Positions 1 to 9,628 of a stretch of 42,806 nucleotides of DNA are shown piece after piece (position 1 is the stretch's first letter; every line of letters starts with the position of its first letter). The notes under the pieces are model-generated. The model had not been told where the DNA came from, did not search any database, and saw nothing but the letters and a program-made list of their open reading frames with translations. The translations under genes and the position numbers were made by a program. Source of the DNA: a bacterium (GTDB lineage: Bacteria > SZUA-79 > Acidulodesulfobacterales > Acidulodesulfobacteraceae); assembly GCA_021822485.1 (NCBI GenBank), contig JAKAQP010000012.1, forward strand, positions 1 through 42,806. The letters run 5' to 3'.

Positions 1-2
1 AA

Positions 3-632
3 ACCGGAAAAACAACCTTAAACGTTTTATTTAAAGGAAAAAAATACGTTATAGAAGTTAATTTCAGCGGAAAACATTTAATTTACGATTTTTTATGCGC
101 TTTTTCCATTGCTTCGGCATGCGGTATAACTCCCGAAACATACATTAATTCGGATGCTTTTAAAAATTTTAATGTTCCGCGCGGAAGAATGGAGATAATT
201 CGTATAACCGACAATACGGGCGAGTGGACTTTGATTAACGACGCATATAATTCCAACCCGGATTCCCTTAAGTCCGCGCTGGATTTTATAAGAACGGATT
301 ATTCCGAAAATAAAAAAATATTAGTTCTTGGAGACATGCTGGAGCTCGGCGGTTCCGCCCCCGAAGAGCATGTAAACGCGGGGCGCGAAATTAGCGGGTT
401 AGCCGATTTTATTTTTTATAAAGGAGATTATTCCGATTTTGTTACGAAAGGATTGGAAGAAAAAAAATATTCCGGAAAATTTTTTTTAATAAAAGACGAC
501 GAAACTTTCAAAAACGATTTTAAAAAATTGGATAAAAATAACGCCGTAGTGCTTCTTAAGGGTTCGAGAGGCATGAAGCTTGAAGAGTATTTCAAAGAAG
601 AAACTGGTAAAACGGTTAAATCTATATGCTGA
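3..632 (+). CDS. murF: UDP-MurNAc-tripeptide--D-Ala-D-Ala ligase MurF (5' truncated by window edge)
   Basis: MurF adds the D-Ala-D-Ala dipeptide to UDP-MurNAc-tripeptide in the cytoplasm, the last cytoplasmic step on the UDP-linked precursor. The frame is already open at base 3, so only the C-terminal ~209 residues are present; the ATG at 189 is internal. Visible Mur-ligase signatures are INDAYNSNPDS and, further on, VLGDMLELG, both typical of the MurF central/C-terminal domains. The P-loop domain lies outside the window. The stop codon TGA (630-632) overlaps the mraY start by 7 nt, as expected in a translationally coupled mur/fts cluster. Identification rests on motifs plus context and is secure. 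Confidence 0.93.
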   Translation, partial: TGKTTLNVLFKGKKYVIEVNFSGKHLIYDFLCAFSIASACGITPETYINSDAFKNFNVPRGRMEIIRITDNTGEWTLINDAYNSNPDSLKSALDFIRTDYSENKKILVLGDMLELGGSAPEEHVNAGREISGLADFIFYKGDYSDFVTKGLEEKKYSGKFFLIKDDETFKNDFKKLDKNNAVVLLKGSRGMKLEEYFKEETGKTVKSIC

Positions 633-1681
633 GTTTAAATGCCGATTTTTTAAAATATATTACGTTCAGGTCTTCATACGCCATTATACTGTCGCTGATA
701 TTATCGATAGCATTCGGAAAAATATTTATTATGGGATTGAAAAAAATGAAGATAGGGCAGGTAGTCCGCGAAGACGGTCCAAAATCGCATGTAAGCGAAA
801 AGAAAGACGTTCCGACTATGGGAGGGCTTTTAATTTTATTCAGCGTTCTCGTTCCGGTTTTGCTGCTTGCAAAACTTAACAACTTTTATCTTTACATGGG
901 CGTTCTAACGCTTTTATCGTTCGCTTTGATAGGATTTGCGGATGATTTTTTAAAAATCAGGGGACGTTCTTCAAAGGGGCTTAGGGGCAAATATAAATTT
1001 TCTATCCAAACTTTAATAGCCTTATGCGTTTCGACCGCCCTTTATTTTCACGACGAATCTCTTGGAACGGTAATAATTCCTTTTGTTAAGAACTATTATT
1101 TAAATTTCGGCGTTTATTTTATAATTTTTTCGGCGTTTATAATAGTCGGTTCTTCCAACGCCGTTAATTTAACCGACGGTCTCGACGGCTTGGCTATAGG
1201 GGTTTTTGCCATAGCAATAGCAGGATACCTTATATTTTCGTATGCGGCGTCAAACTATAAATTTGCAGACTATCTGCATATACCTTATATAAAAAATATA
1301 GGGGAAGTGGTAATATTATGCGCTTCGTTATTCGGCGCGTCTATAGGTTTTTTATGGTTCAATTCCTACCCTGCTTCGGTTTTTATGGGAGATACCGGTT
1401 CGATACCATTAGGCGCCGTTCTAGGCTATGTCGCAATAGTTTCAAGACAGGAAATTTTATTGATTATAATCGGGTTCGTATTTGTCATGGAGGCTTTAAG
1501 CGTTATATTTCAGGTCGGCTCTTATAAACTTAGAAAAAAAAGAATATTTAAAATGGCGCCTATACATCATCATTTTGAAATTGAAGGCGTTCCAGAATCA
1601 AAAATAGTCATAAGGCTGTGGATAGTTTCCCTGATATTGACGATATTTGCACTTTCAACTCTAAAATTGAGGATTTTTTAA
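626..1681 (+). CDS. mraY: Phospho-MurNAc-pentapeptide transferase MraY
   Basis: MraY transfers phospho-MurNAc-pentapeptide from UDP to undecaprenyl phosphate to make lipid I at the inner membrane. The protein has 351 residues, a normal family length, and about ten hydrophobic segments. Catalytic landmarks are the ADD motif at ~105-107, NLTDGLDGLA at 181-190, FMGDTGS at 253-259 and the HHH loop at 314-316. The start ATG lies inside the murF end, and the stop overlaps the murD start by one base. No anomaly was seen. Confidence 0.97.
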   Translation: MLSLNADFLKYITFRSSYAIILSLILSIAFGKIFIMGLKKMKIGQVVREDGPKSHVSEKKDVPTMGGLLILFSVLVPVLLLAKLNNFYLYMGVLTLLSFALIGFADDFLKIRGRSSKGLRGKYKFSIQTLIALCVSTALYFHDESLGTVIIPFVKNYYLNFGVYFIIFSAFIIVGSSNAVNLTDGLDGLAIGVFAIAIAGYLIFSYAASNYKFADYLHIPYIKNIGEVVILCASLFGASIGFLWFNSYPASVFMGDTGSIPLGAVLGYVAIVSRQEILLIIIGFVFVMEALSVIFQVGSYKLRKKRIFKMAPIHHHFEIEGVPESKIVIRLWIVSLILTIFALSTLKLRIF

Positions 1682-3099
1682 TGTCCGATTTAATTTTAGG
1701 TTTCGGTAAAACAGGCGCCGCCGTTTACGTGTATATTAAGAGCAGAAACGATTACGCAGAAAAAGGACGGCTATTAATATACGACGATACCGCCGAAAAT
1801 GCGGGCGGTTTGGACGTTCAAGACGGAAACGTCATGTTCTTTAATAAGCAAAACGAAGAAATACTTTTCGGCAGATATTTTAAAGATATAGAGCGATGCG
1901 TCGTAAGCCCAGGAATACCGAGAAATCATAATGTTATTTTAAAATTAAAAAGTGCAAATATTCCGGTTTTAAGCGAAATTGAATTTGCGTATAATAATAT
2001 CCAAAAAGAGAAAAATGTAAAAATTATAGCTATTACGGGAACAAACGGCAAGACTACCTCGGTTACCCTATGTAAAAGCGCGATAGAAGCGGCGGGTTTA
2101 AACGGAAAAACTTTTGTAGGAGGCAACCTCGGCGTTCCTTTTATATCAGGCATAGGCGATTACGAAGATTTTATCTTAGAGGTATCCAGTTTCCAACTTG
2201 AATGGATTTACGATTTTAAACCAGATATCGCCGTGCTTCTTAACATAAAAGACGATCATTTAGACAGATATCTTAATTTCGACGAATACAGGCTTACGAA
2301 ATATAAAATGTTTAAAAATCTTAAATATAACGACATTGCCGTATTAAATCAGGAAGATTATAATTCGTCTATTTTAAAAGGCGTTGTCGGTTCAAATGCG
2401 GTTTTATACGGATTTGAAGAAGATAAATGCGACGTTTTTTACAGAGACGGCTTTATTAATTTGCGCCTTAAAGATTTACTCGGATTTAACGCCGAAATTT
2501 CGTTAAAAGACGTTACCGATAAAAGAAAATTCGTAATAGAAAATATGATGGCGGCCGCCTGTTCTTTAGCGCTGTACGGGATTCCTCCTGACGTTATTAA
2601 AAAAGCTTTCGACGGCTATCGGCTCTTAAAACACAGGGTTGAATGTATCGGCAACATAGATAACATATATTTTTACGACGATTCAAAGGCTACTAATCCC
2701 TCGGCGGTCGTAAGCGCGCTCGGTTCATTTGACGCTTCAAGAGAAGACGGGGTTAAAACGGATACAGTGCTTATTCTAGGCGGAAAAGACAAAGGTTTTA
2801 ACTACGAAAGCATCGTCGAGCCGCTAAAAAAAAGCGTAAAGGCATGCGTTTTAATGGGCGAAACCAAAGAAATCCTCGAAAAAACGCTGAAAGGACGCGT
2901 AGAATATATGCTTGCCGGCGATATGGAAGATGCAGTCTTTAAATCTTATAATTATTTAAAAGATACGGTTAAAAACGGCGCTTTGGGAACGGTTTTACTG
3001 TCCCCCGCATCGTCGAGTTTCGATATGTTTAAAGATTACGGCGAGAGAGGGGACATATTTAAGAAATGTTTCGAGAAATTAAAAAATAATTTTTTATAA
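1681..3099 (+). CDS. murD: UDP-MurNAc-L-Ala--D-Glu ligase MurD
   Basis: MurD adds D-glutamate to UDP-MurNAc-L-alanine. With the start at ATG 1681 (TAATG overlap with mraY) the protein is 472 residues and begins MSDLILGFGKTG, a Rossmann-like N-terminus matching the family. A longer frame from GTG 1618 would add 21 residues of mraY antiphase sequence and is rejected. Motifs are SPGIP at 76-80, the P-loop TGTNGKT at 119-125, and DDSKATNPSA in the C-terminal half. It sits between mraY and ftsW in the usual order. The protein is slightly longer than many MurDs (about 440-450). Confidence 0.95.
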   Translation: MSDLILGFGKTGAAVYVYIKSRNDYAEKGRLLIYDDTAENAGGLDVQDGNVMFFNKQNEEILFGRYFKDIERCVVSPGIPRNHNVILKLKSANIPVLSEIEFAYNNIQKEKNVKIIAITGTNGKTTSVTLCKSAIEAAGLNGKTFVGGNLGVPFISGIGDYEDFILEVSSFQLEWIYDFKPDIAVLLNIKDDHLDRYLNFDEYRLTKYKMFKNLKYNDIAVLNQEDYNSSILKGVVGSNAVLYGFEEDKCDVFYRDGFINLRLKDLLGFNAEISLKDVTDKRKFVIENMMAAACSLALYGIPPDVIKKAFDGYRLLKHRVECIGNIDNIYFYDDSKATNPSAVVSALGSFDASREDGVKTDTVLILGGKDKGFNYESIVEPLKKSVKACVLMGETKEILEKTLKGRVEYMLAGDMEDAVFKSYNYLKDTVKNGALGTVLLSPASSSFDMFKDYGERGDIFKKCFEKLKNNFL

Positions 3100-3105
3100 A
3101 AAATT

Positions 3106-4236
3106 ATGATTAACTACGGAAAAGTTTTTATAAAAAAATACGATACGACGCTGTTTCTTGCGGTTATACTGTTAATATCCCTCGGCTTAGTTATGGTTTA
3201 TTCGACGAGTGCGATGATTTCTATAGTTCAGTACGGCGTAAGTTATCACTTTATTTTAAGGCAGACGATATACGTCGCTCTGTCGGGATTAGCCGTATGG
3301 TTTTTAATGCGCAACGACTATCATATGCTTAAATCTTTTTATCAAATTATTTTATTCGTAATAATAGTTTTAATGTTCTTAGTATTCGTACCGCATATCG
3401 GAATAGATGCCGGAGGTTCAAGGAGATGGATAAATTTAAGGTTTTTCAGCATACAGCCGTCCGAATTTTTAAAAATTTTTTTCATAGTTTATTTAGCTAA
3501 TTTTTTGGAAAAGAAAAAGGATACGCTCGATAAAAATCCATATTCGTTTATTTTTATAGGTCCTTTTATATTTTTAGTGTTTTTAGATTTACTGCTCTTA
3601 AAAGAGCCGGATTTCGGAACAAGTTCGATTATGTTTTTTATAACTTTTATAATGCTTTTTGCAGGCGGCGTATCCTTATTTTATCTTTTAGCGGTCGCCG
3701 TTCTCGGCGGAACCGCCGCATATTTTTTAATATTTACCGTGGCGTATAGGAGAGATAGGGTGCTTGCTTTTCTTCATCCGTACCACGATAAAACCGGCAT
3801 AGGTTTTCAGATAATACAGTCTATGTACGCTTTTGCTCGGGGCGGATTATACGGGGTAGGACTCGGAAACGGAAAAGAAAAACTTTTCTTCCTTCCGACG
3901 CCTTATTCGGATTTTATATTTTCTACGGTTGGCGAGGAACTTGGGTTTATAGGCGTATTAGTGTTTATACTGCTTTATCTTATTCTTGCATACAGGGGAT
4001 TAAAAGTGGCGATTAATGCGCCGGACCTTTTCGGAACTTATCTTGCATACGGTATCACGTGTCTGATTTCCCTAAGCGCCTTTATAAATATCGGCGTGGT
4101 TCTCGGCGCTCTGCCTACGAAAGGACTTGCGCTTCCGTTTATCAGCTACGGCGGCAGTTCGATGTTTGCTACATGCATAGGTATAGGGATTTTACTTAAT
4201 ATATCTTCTCAGAGTATTAAGGGGAAAAACATTTGA
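3106..4236 (+). CDS. ftsW: SEDS peptidoglycan polymerase FtsW (division)
   Basis: A polytopic inner-membrane SEDS glycosyltransferase that polymerises lipid II at the septum together with a class B PBP. It has 376 residues and about ten membrane segments. Family signatures are LVMVYSTSA near the N-terminus, SRRWINLRFFSIQPSE in the first third, the KEPDFGTS loop and the C-terminal PFISYGGSS. Its place between murD and murG marks it as FtsW; the second SEDS gene at 22017 lies next to PBP2 and is RodA. Six bases separate it from murD. Its TGA overlaps the murG start (TGATG). Confidence 0.95.
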   Translation: MINYGKVFIKKYDTTLFLAVILLISLGLVMVYSTSAMISIVQYGVSYHFILRQTIYVALSGLAVWFLMRNDYHMLKSFYQIILFVIIVLMFLVFVPHIGIDAGGSRRWINLRFFSIQPSEFLKIFFIVYLANFLEKKKDTLDKNPYSFIFIGPFIFLVFLDLLLLKEPDFGTSSIMFFITFIMLFAGGVSLFYLLAVAVLGGTAAYFLIFTVAYRRDRVLAFLHPYHDKTGIGFQIIQSMYAFARGGLYGVGLGNGKEKLFFLPTPYSDFIFSTVGEELGFIGVLVFILLYLILAYRGLKVAINAPDLFGTYLAYGITCLISLSAFINIGVVLGALPTKGLALPFISYGGSSMFATCIGIGILLNISSQSIKGKNI

Positions 4237-5351
4237 TGAATATCATAATTGCCGGCGGAGGAACCGGAGGACATATGTTTCCGGGAATTGCGGTTTATGA
4301 AAAATTAAAAGCGTTAGACGAAAAAGCGGATATTTATTTTATCGGAACGGAGAGAGGAATAGAAAATAAAGTTAAAGACGTTTACGGTTTCAGGCTGTTG
4401 ACGATAAACGTTACGGGATTTTCGGGAAAAAATTTTATGAATAAATTAAAATCTTTAAAAAATGCGGTTTATGCGGCAAAAGCCGTGAATACGGTTTATA
4501 AAAGGATAAAACCCGATTACGTGTTAGGGCTTGGAGGTTATATATCTTTAGTTCCCCTTATCGTCGCAAGGTTAAGAAAAATAAACTGCGGCGTTATGGA
4601 ACAAAATATCGAACCGGGGCTTTCCAATAAAATTCTTGCACTGTTGGGAATAACCGTGTTTGCTTCTTTTGAAGAAACCAAGCGGCGTATTCGTTTTGGC
4701 ACTGTTATTACGACCGGCAATCCGGTAAGGGAAAAAATATTTAAATATGCCCTTTCGGAATCAAAAAAAGAAAAAGATTTTGCCGGACATAAAAATTTAA
4801 AAATATTTGTTTTCGGAGGTTCTCAGGGCGCCTCGTCGGTGAATAAGGCTGTTTTAAAGATGTTATCCAAAATGGATGATGATTTATCGCGCAATATAAT
4901 CATATATCATCAGACCGGTTCGCGGGATGCCGAAACGGCAGAGATTGTTTATAAAAATAATTTAAAAACCGGCGGGTACGAAGTTTTCCCGTTTACGGAC
5001 AATATAGAGGATTATTACGGATTAAGTGATGTAGTTATATCGAGGGCGGGGGCGGGGACGCTGTCCGAGCTGGTTTTATTAAAAAAGCCGGCTATTTTAA
5101 TACCGTATCCGCATGCGGCGGGCAATCATCAAGAGAAAAACGCCCTTGCGTTTTCCGAGAGCGGTTGTTTTGAAGTCGTGAAAGACGACGAAAATCTTTC
5201 TAATGAATTATTACAAAAAATTTCTAAAATATTTTATAATAGAGATTTGTTAGAATATATGTATAATAATTTAAAAAAAATAGACGTAAAAGATTCTGCC
5301 GCTGAAATAGCAGGCATAATATTAAATAAAGATAAAGGAGAAAAATTATGA
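4236..5351 (+). CDS. murG: Lipid II synthase MurG (GlcNAc transferase)
   Basis: MurG adds GlcNAc from UDP-GlcNAc to lipid I on the inner face of the membrane, a GT28-family reaction. The start ATG 4236 overlaps the ftsW stop and gives MNIIIAGGGTGGH, with the glycine-rich acceptor loop at residues 7-13. A TTG at 4233 would add one residue and is less likely. Other family motifs are GGSQGA in the middle and SRAGAGTLSE plus the AGNHQEKNA stretch in the UDP-GlcNAc-binding C-terminal domain. Length is 371 residues. The stop overlaps murC as ATGA. Confidence 0.96.
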   Translation: MNIIIAGGGTGGHMFPGIAVYEKLKALDEKADIYFIGTERGIENKVKDVYGFRLLTINVTGFSGKNFMNKLKSLKNAVYAAKAVNTVYKRIKPDYVLGLGGYISLVPLIVARLRKINCGVMEQNIEPGLSNKILALLGITVFASFEETKRRIRFGTVITTGNPVREKIFKYALSESKKEKDFAGHKNLKIFVFGGSQGASSVNKAVLKMLSKMDDDLSRNIIIYHQTGSRDAETAEIVYKNNLKTGGYEVFPFTDNIEDYYGLSDVVISRAGAGTLSELVLLKKPAILIPYPHAAGNHQEKNALAFSESGCFEVVKDDENLSNELLQKISKIFYNRDLLEYMYNNLKKIDVKDSAAEIAGIILNKDKGEKL

Positions 5352-6781
5352 AAAACGGCGTCAAAAAGATTCATTTAATCGGTATCGGGGGTTCCGGCAT
5401 GAGCGGGATAGCCGAAGTTCTTATAAATCTTGGTTATTCCATTACCGGTTCGGACATAGAGTGCAGTCAGACGATAGAAAAAATCGAATCTATAGGCGGC
5501 AAAGTTTTCATAGGGCATAATCCGGAAAATATAAAAGATGCAGAAGTAGTAGTATATTCGACCGCAATTTCCGAAGCTAATCCCGAACTTAACGAAGCTA
5601 AAAACAGAAAACTTACTGTTTTAAGAAGAGCAGAAATGCTTTCGGAACTTCTCTCCCTGAAAAAAGGAATCGCTATAGCCGGTTCTCACGGCAAAACTAC
5701 TACCACTTCGATGATATCGTCGATACTCGGAGAAGCGGGAGTCGACCCGACTTTCGTCGTAGGAGGCAAAATTTTCGGACTCGGTATGCATTCTAAAGTA
5801 GGCAAAGGCGAATATATGGTCGTCGAAGCCGACGAAAGCGACGGTTCATTTTTAAAATTAAAACCGGATTATTGCGTCGTCACTAATATAGACTACGAGC
5901 ATTTGTGCCATTACGGCAATATAGAAAATTTAAAGCAGTCTTTCGCCGATTTTATAAATAATATTCCCTTTTTCGGATTTGCGGTTTTATGCGCCGATAA
6001 TCCTTTATTAAGTTCTTTGTTTCCGGTTATAAATAAAAAATATTTCACTTACGGCATAGAACAGAAAGCGGATTATTACGCTTTGAATATATCTTTAGAG
6101 AAAAACGCATCTTCTTTCGATGCATATTCCGGCGGTAAAATGATAGGTAAATTCAAGCTGTCCGTTCCGGGAATACATAATGTTTTAAACGCTCTTTCGG
6201 CGATAGCCATGACTAAAGAGCTCGGCATAAAAACTGAATTTATAGCGAAAGCGCTTGAAAGTTTTCACGGGGTGGAAAGAAGATTTCAGATAAAAAAATC
6301 TAACGAAAGACTTATAATCGTCGACGATTACGCCCATCATCCGGTCGAGATTGCCGCTACGCTTAAAGCCGCAAAAAACTGGAACAGGCAGATAGTCGCA
6401 GTTTTTCAGCCGCACAGGTATTCCAGAATGAAAGACCTTATGGACGATTTTGTAAATTCTTTAAAAATTGCCGACTCGGTTATAATTACGGACGTTTATT
6501 CTGCGGGAGAGATTGCGATAGAAGGTATTTCGTCGATGGCGCTTTCCGAGAAAATGAAGAATAACGGATATAAAAACGTATATTACGTTCCAAACAGAAA
6601 AGATATTAAATCTAATTTAAAAAACATGTTGAAAGGCGGAGAGATGGTAATATTCCTAGGAGCCGGCGATATAACTAAAACTTGCGACGAATTCGTTCAC
6701 AGCAGGCTTAATAAAAAAATAACCTTAAAAACTCTTTCTACTACCGTTGGCAGTAATTTAAAAGAACATATCAATTATTAA
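5348..6781 (+). CDS. murC: UDP-MurNAc--L-alanine ligase MurC
   Basis: MurC attaches the first L-alanine to UDP-MurNAc. The protein has 477 residues. The N-terminal nucleotide-sugar domain shows IGIGGSGMSG at 11-20, the ATP P-loop is AGSHGKTTTT at 111-120, and the C-terminal domain has DDYAHHPVE and VFQPHRYSR. A strong ribosome-binding sequence (AAAGGAG) precedes the ATG, which overlaps the murG stop by four bases. The order murG-murC-murB-ddl-ftsQ is the standard one. Confidence 0.97.
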   Translation: MKNGVKKIHLIGIGGSGMSGIAEVLINLGYSITGSDIECSQTIEKIESIGGKVFIGHNPENIKDAEVVVYSTAISEANPELNEAKNRKLTVLRRAEMLSELLSLKKGIAIAGSHGKTTTTSMISSILGEAGVDPTFVVGGKIFGLGMHSKVGKGEYMVVEADESDGSFLKLKPDYCVVTNIDYEHLCHYGNIENLKQSFADFINNIPFFGFAVLCADNPLLSSLFPVINKKYFTYGIEQKADYYALNISLEKNASSFDAYSGGKMIGKFKLSVPGIHNVLNALSAIAMTKELGIKTEFIAKALESFHGVERRFQIKKSNERLIIVDDYAHHPVEIAATLKAAKNWNRQIVAVFQPHRYSRMKDLMDDFVNSLKIADSVIITDVYSAGEIAIEGISSMALSEKMKNNGYKNVYYVPNRKDIKSNLKNMLKGGEMVIFLGAGDITKTCDEFVHSRLNKKITLKTLSTTVGSNLKEHINY

Positions 6782-6802
6782 TAAACTAGTGCGGTATAAA
6801 TT

Positions 6803-7756
6803 ATGACGGGCGCAAAAACAAAAGAAGATTTATTAAAAAAATTAAAAGAACTGGGCATCGATTTTATGGAAAATCAGAATATGTCGTCCTATTCTTCCAT
6901 TAAAACGGGGGGCAAGGCGGATTTAATCCTGTTTCCAAGAAACGAAGCCGAACTGGGTTTAATAATAAAATTGACGGAAGGCGTAATATCCGAATGTTTT
7001 CGTTACGTCGTAGGCGGAGGGACAAATATGCTTTTTAAGGAAGAAAGAATATGGGTTCCCGTTATATCTTTTAAAAAATTCGATTCCTCGGTGTTGGACG
7101 TTTCTGATGATTATCAAAATTATAAGAAATGCGGGGATAAGGTTTTGAAATTCGGCGCTGGAATTAATTTATCGAAAATTTTAAATTACTCTATGAAGCA
7201 TAACTTAAGCGGATGCGAGTTTTTTTACGGAATTCCGGGCACTCTCGGCGGAGCCGTAAAAATGAATGCCGGTTCTAAAGAAAGTTCCGTCGGAAATATC
7301 GTAGAGGCTATAGATATATTCGATTTAAACGGCTCTAAACGCACCGTGGAAAAAAAAGATATGAATTTTTCATACCGCAGTTTAAATATTAACGGCATTA
7401 AAGATAACTATTGTATTACGTCGGTTCATCTTAAACTTAAGGAATCGTCTAAAGCGGAAATAGCCGAAAATATTAAAATTTTTAAAGAAAGAAAATCCGT
7501 ACAGCCGCTTGGAGAATTTTCTCTGGGCTGTATTTTTAAAAATCCGGAAGGTTTTTCCGCAGGAAAAATTATAGAGGAAATAGGATTTAAGGGCGTTTCT
7601 TTCGGCGGAGCGTCCGTTTCTCAAAAACATGCAAATTTTATAATCAATAAAGGCGGCGCAAAACCTTCCGACATTATATTTTTAATAGACAACATAAGAG
7701 AAAAAGCATTAGAAAGCAGAGGTATAAAATTAGATACGGAAATAAAGATAGTGTGA
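6803..7756 (+). CDS. murB: UDP-N-acetylenolpyruvoylglucosamine reductase MurB
   Basis: MurB is the FAD-dependent reductase that forms UDP-MurNAc. The FAD-binding segment is seen at SSIKTGGKAD (31-40) and VGGGTNM (70-76), followed by FFYGIPGTLGGAVKMNAG (140-157) and SYRSLN (190-195). Length is 317 residues. The loop carrying the proton donor reads GCIFKNP (242-248), so Cys243 stands where many MurBs have serine. Cysteine at this place is chemically plausible, so the enzyme is probably active. The gene starts at ATG 6803, 21 nt after murC, with no clear Shine-Dalgarno sequence. The YR type and the FKNP motif suggest a type I enzyme. Confidence 0.95.
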   Translation: MTGAKTKEDLLKKLKELGIDFMENQNMSSYSSIKTGGKADLILFPRNEAELGLIIKLTEGVISECFRYVVGGGTNMLFKEERIWVPVISFKKFDSSVLDVSDDYQNYKKCGDKVLKFGAGINLSKILNYSMKHNLSGCEFFYGIPGTLGGAVKMNAGSKESSVGNIVEAIDIFDLNGSKRTVEKKDMNFSYRSLNINGIKDNYCITSVHLKLKESSKAEIAENIKIFKERKSVQPLGEFSLGCIFKNPEGFSAGKIIEEIGFKGVSFGGASVSQKHANFIINKGGAKPSDIIFLIDNIREKALESRGIKLDTEIKIV

Positions 7757-7762
7757 GGAGAT

Positions 7763-8692
7763 ATGCGGGAAAAATTGAAAAATTTGAGGATAGGGGTTTT
7801 GGCCGGAGGCAGATCGGATGAGAGGGATATCTCTATTAAAACCGGAAACGCCGTCTTTAGTGCTTTAAAATCCGGTGGATATAATGCTCTGCTGTTTGAT
7901 TTAGACGAAAATTTTACTGTTAATTTAAAAAATATAGATATATGTTGTATCGCTCTGCACGGAACATACGGAGAGGATGGCAGAATTCAGGGGGCGCTCG
8001 AAATACTCGGCGTTCCATACACAGGTTCGGGCGTTCTTGCAAGCGCGCTGGCGATGGACAAGATTAAATCGAAAGCATTATTTAATTTTTACGGTTTAAA
8101 AACGCCTCCTGGAATCGTAGTTAAAAAGGGAAACTGCGAAAATGCGGTAAAGGAAATATCGAAAAATTTCGAACCGCCTTATTTCGTCAAACCAAACGCT
8201 TCCGGTTCCAGTATAGGATGCTCCATAGTCGAAAACGGGAGATCGAACAAGGATTTAAGAACGGCGTTAAACAATGCTTTCGATTATGACGATGAAATAT
8301 TGGTAGAAAAATATATAAAAGGAAGAGAAATTCAGTTTGCTTGGGCGTTCGGCAAGCCTTTAGGCTGCGTCGAAGTAAAGCCTAAAGATTGTTTTTATTC
8401 ATATACGGCTAAATATACCAAAGGCGGGACCGAGTATTTAATAAACCCGTCTTTAACGGAAAAAGAGTATAAAGCATGCGAGTCTGCCGCCGTTAAAGCC
8501 AACGAAATTATCGGATGCAGAGGGGTTACGAGGGCGGATATTATTCTTTCCGACGACGGCTGCGCATACATTCTGGAACTCAATACGCTTCCGGGAATGA
8601 CGGAACTAAGCTTAGTACCAATGATAGCTAAAAGCAAAGGTATGAGTTTTATCGAGTTAATAGAAAATATAATAGAAGATGCGGTTGCATAA
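7763..8692 (+). CDS. ddl: D-alanine--D-alanine ligase Ddl
   Basis: An ATP-grasp ligase that makes the D-Ala-D-Ala dipeptide used by MurF. The N-terminal motif is LAGGRSDERDIS, followed by HGTYGEDGRIQG, the grasp segment FVKPNASGSSIG and the metal-binding C-terminal ELNTLPGMTE. Length is 309 residues, normal for the family. GAGGAG upstream of ATG 7763 serves as ribosome-binding site. Its end overlaps the ftsQ start by 14 nt. Its place inside the mur/fts cluster supports the call. Confidence 0.96.
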   Translation: MREKLKNLRIGVLAGGRSDERDISIKTGNAVFSALKSGGYNALLFDLDENFTVNLKNIDICCIALHGTYGEDGRIQGALEILGVPYTGSGVLASALAMDKIKSKALFNFYGLKTPPGIVVKKGNCENAVKEISKNFEPPYFVKPNASGSSIGCSIVENGRSNKDLRTALNNAFDYDDEILVEKYIKGREIQFAWAFGKPLGCVEVKPKDCFYSYTAKYTKGGTEYLINPSLTEKEYKACESAAVKANEIIGCRGVTRADIILSDDGCAYILELNTLPGMTELSLVPMIAKSKGMSFIELIENIIEDAVA

Positions 8693-9551
8693 AAATAAAA
8701 ATAATATAAGACGTAAAAAAAACTTAATAAGTAAAAACAGCAAAAGTAGTTTTGGGCAGTATTTTATTAAATCGCTTTATGTTTTTGCGGCTATTGCAAT
8801 AATTTTTGCGGCTGGATATTCGGGGTATAAATCTTACGGCTATTTTTTTTTAAATAAAAAAGTTTTTAAATTAAAAAAAATAGAAATTATAGGAAAAAAT
8901 ATTACAGATAAAGAAAAAAATAAAATAATCGCACAGTCGGGATTATTTAAAAACGAGAATTTAATAAATATAAATTTAAAAAAGCTGTCGAGATTAGCGG
9001 CTTCTTACAGATGGGTTAAAAACGTTACGGTTTACAGAAAGTTTCCGAACGCTATAGTAATAGTTATAAAAAAAAGGAAAATTTTTGCGATGGTCGTTTA
9101 TAAAAATAATTTATACTATGTTTCTAAAACAGGTTATATCATAGGAAAAGCCGGCTTACATTCCGGTTATGGATATCCCGTTATTACCGGCTTGAATACG
9201 GGCGATTCCGGCGTTTATTTCAAAAAATTAAAAAAAGCTTTGTCTTTTTTAAGAATTTCATCGCATTCTATTATTTCGGGGCTTACGGGAGAAATCCACG
9301 TAGAGAATGATGACGGAATAGCGCTTTATACCCGCAAAGGACTATGCATTAAGTTTGGAATAGGCAATTATCGAAATAAGCTTAAAACGCTGAAAAAACT
9401 TTTTTTAGAAATTAACGCGATTCATATTAGATATAAAAATTATATAAATTTGGAATATAAAAACGAAGCGGTTATAAAAGTGAATAAAGGTTCGAGAGTT
9501 TTGCCGGCAGACTATAAGCATATATATATACCGCCGGATATATGGAAGTGA
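8679..9551 (+). CDS. ftsQ: Cell division protein FtsQ (POTRA domain)
   Basis: A bitopic divisome protein linking FtsB/FtsL to the septal ring. A short, strongly basic cytoplasmic tail (RLHKNKNNIRRKK) is followed by one membrane segment around residues 31-50. Then comes a POTRA-like domain beginning KKIEIIGKNITDKEKN, with INLKKLSRLAASYRWVKNV and KFPNAIVIVIKKRK. The remaining FtsQ beta domain ends near residue 290. Sequence conservation in this family is low, so order (ddl-ftsQ-ftsA-ftsZ) and topology carry the call. The start overlaps ddl. A 77-nt AT-rich gap separates it from ftsA. Confidence 0.9.
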   Translation: MRLHKNKNNIRRKKNLISKNSKSSFGQYFIKSLYVFAAIAIIFAAGYSGYKSYGYFFLNKKVFKLKKIEIIGKNITDKEKNKIIAQSGLFKNENLININLKKLSRLAASYRWVKNVTVYRKFPNAIVIVIKKRKIFAMVVYKNNLYYVSKTGYIIGKAGLHSGYGYPVITGLNTGDSGVYFKKLKKALSFLRISSHSIISGLTGEIHVENDDGIALYTRKGLCIKFGIGNYRNKLKTLKKLFLEINAIHIRYKNYINLEYKNEAVIKVNKGSRVLPADYKHIYIPPDIWK

Positions 9552-9628
9552 GAGTTAAAATAGACAAAAAAATAAATACGATAAATATGAATTTTTATTT
9601 TTGACGTTAAATATGACAGAGGTTGAGA

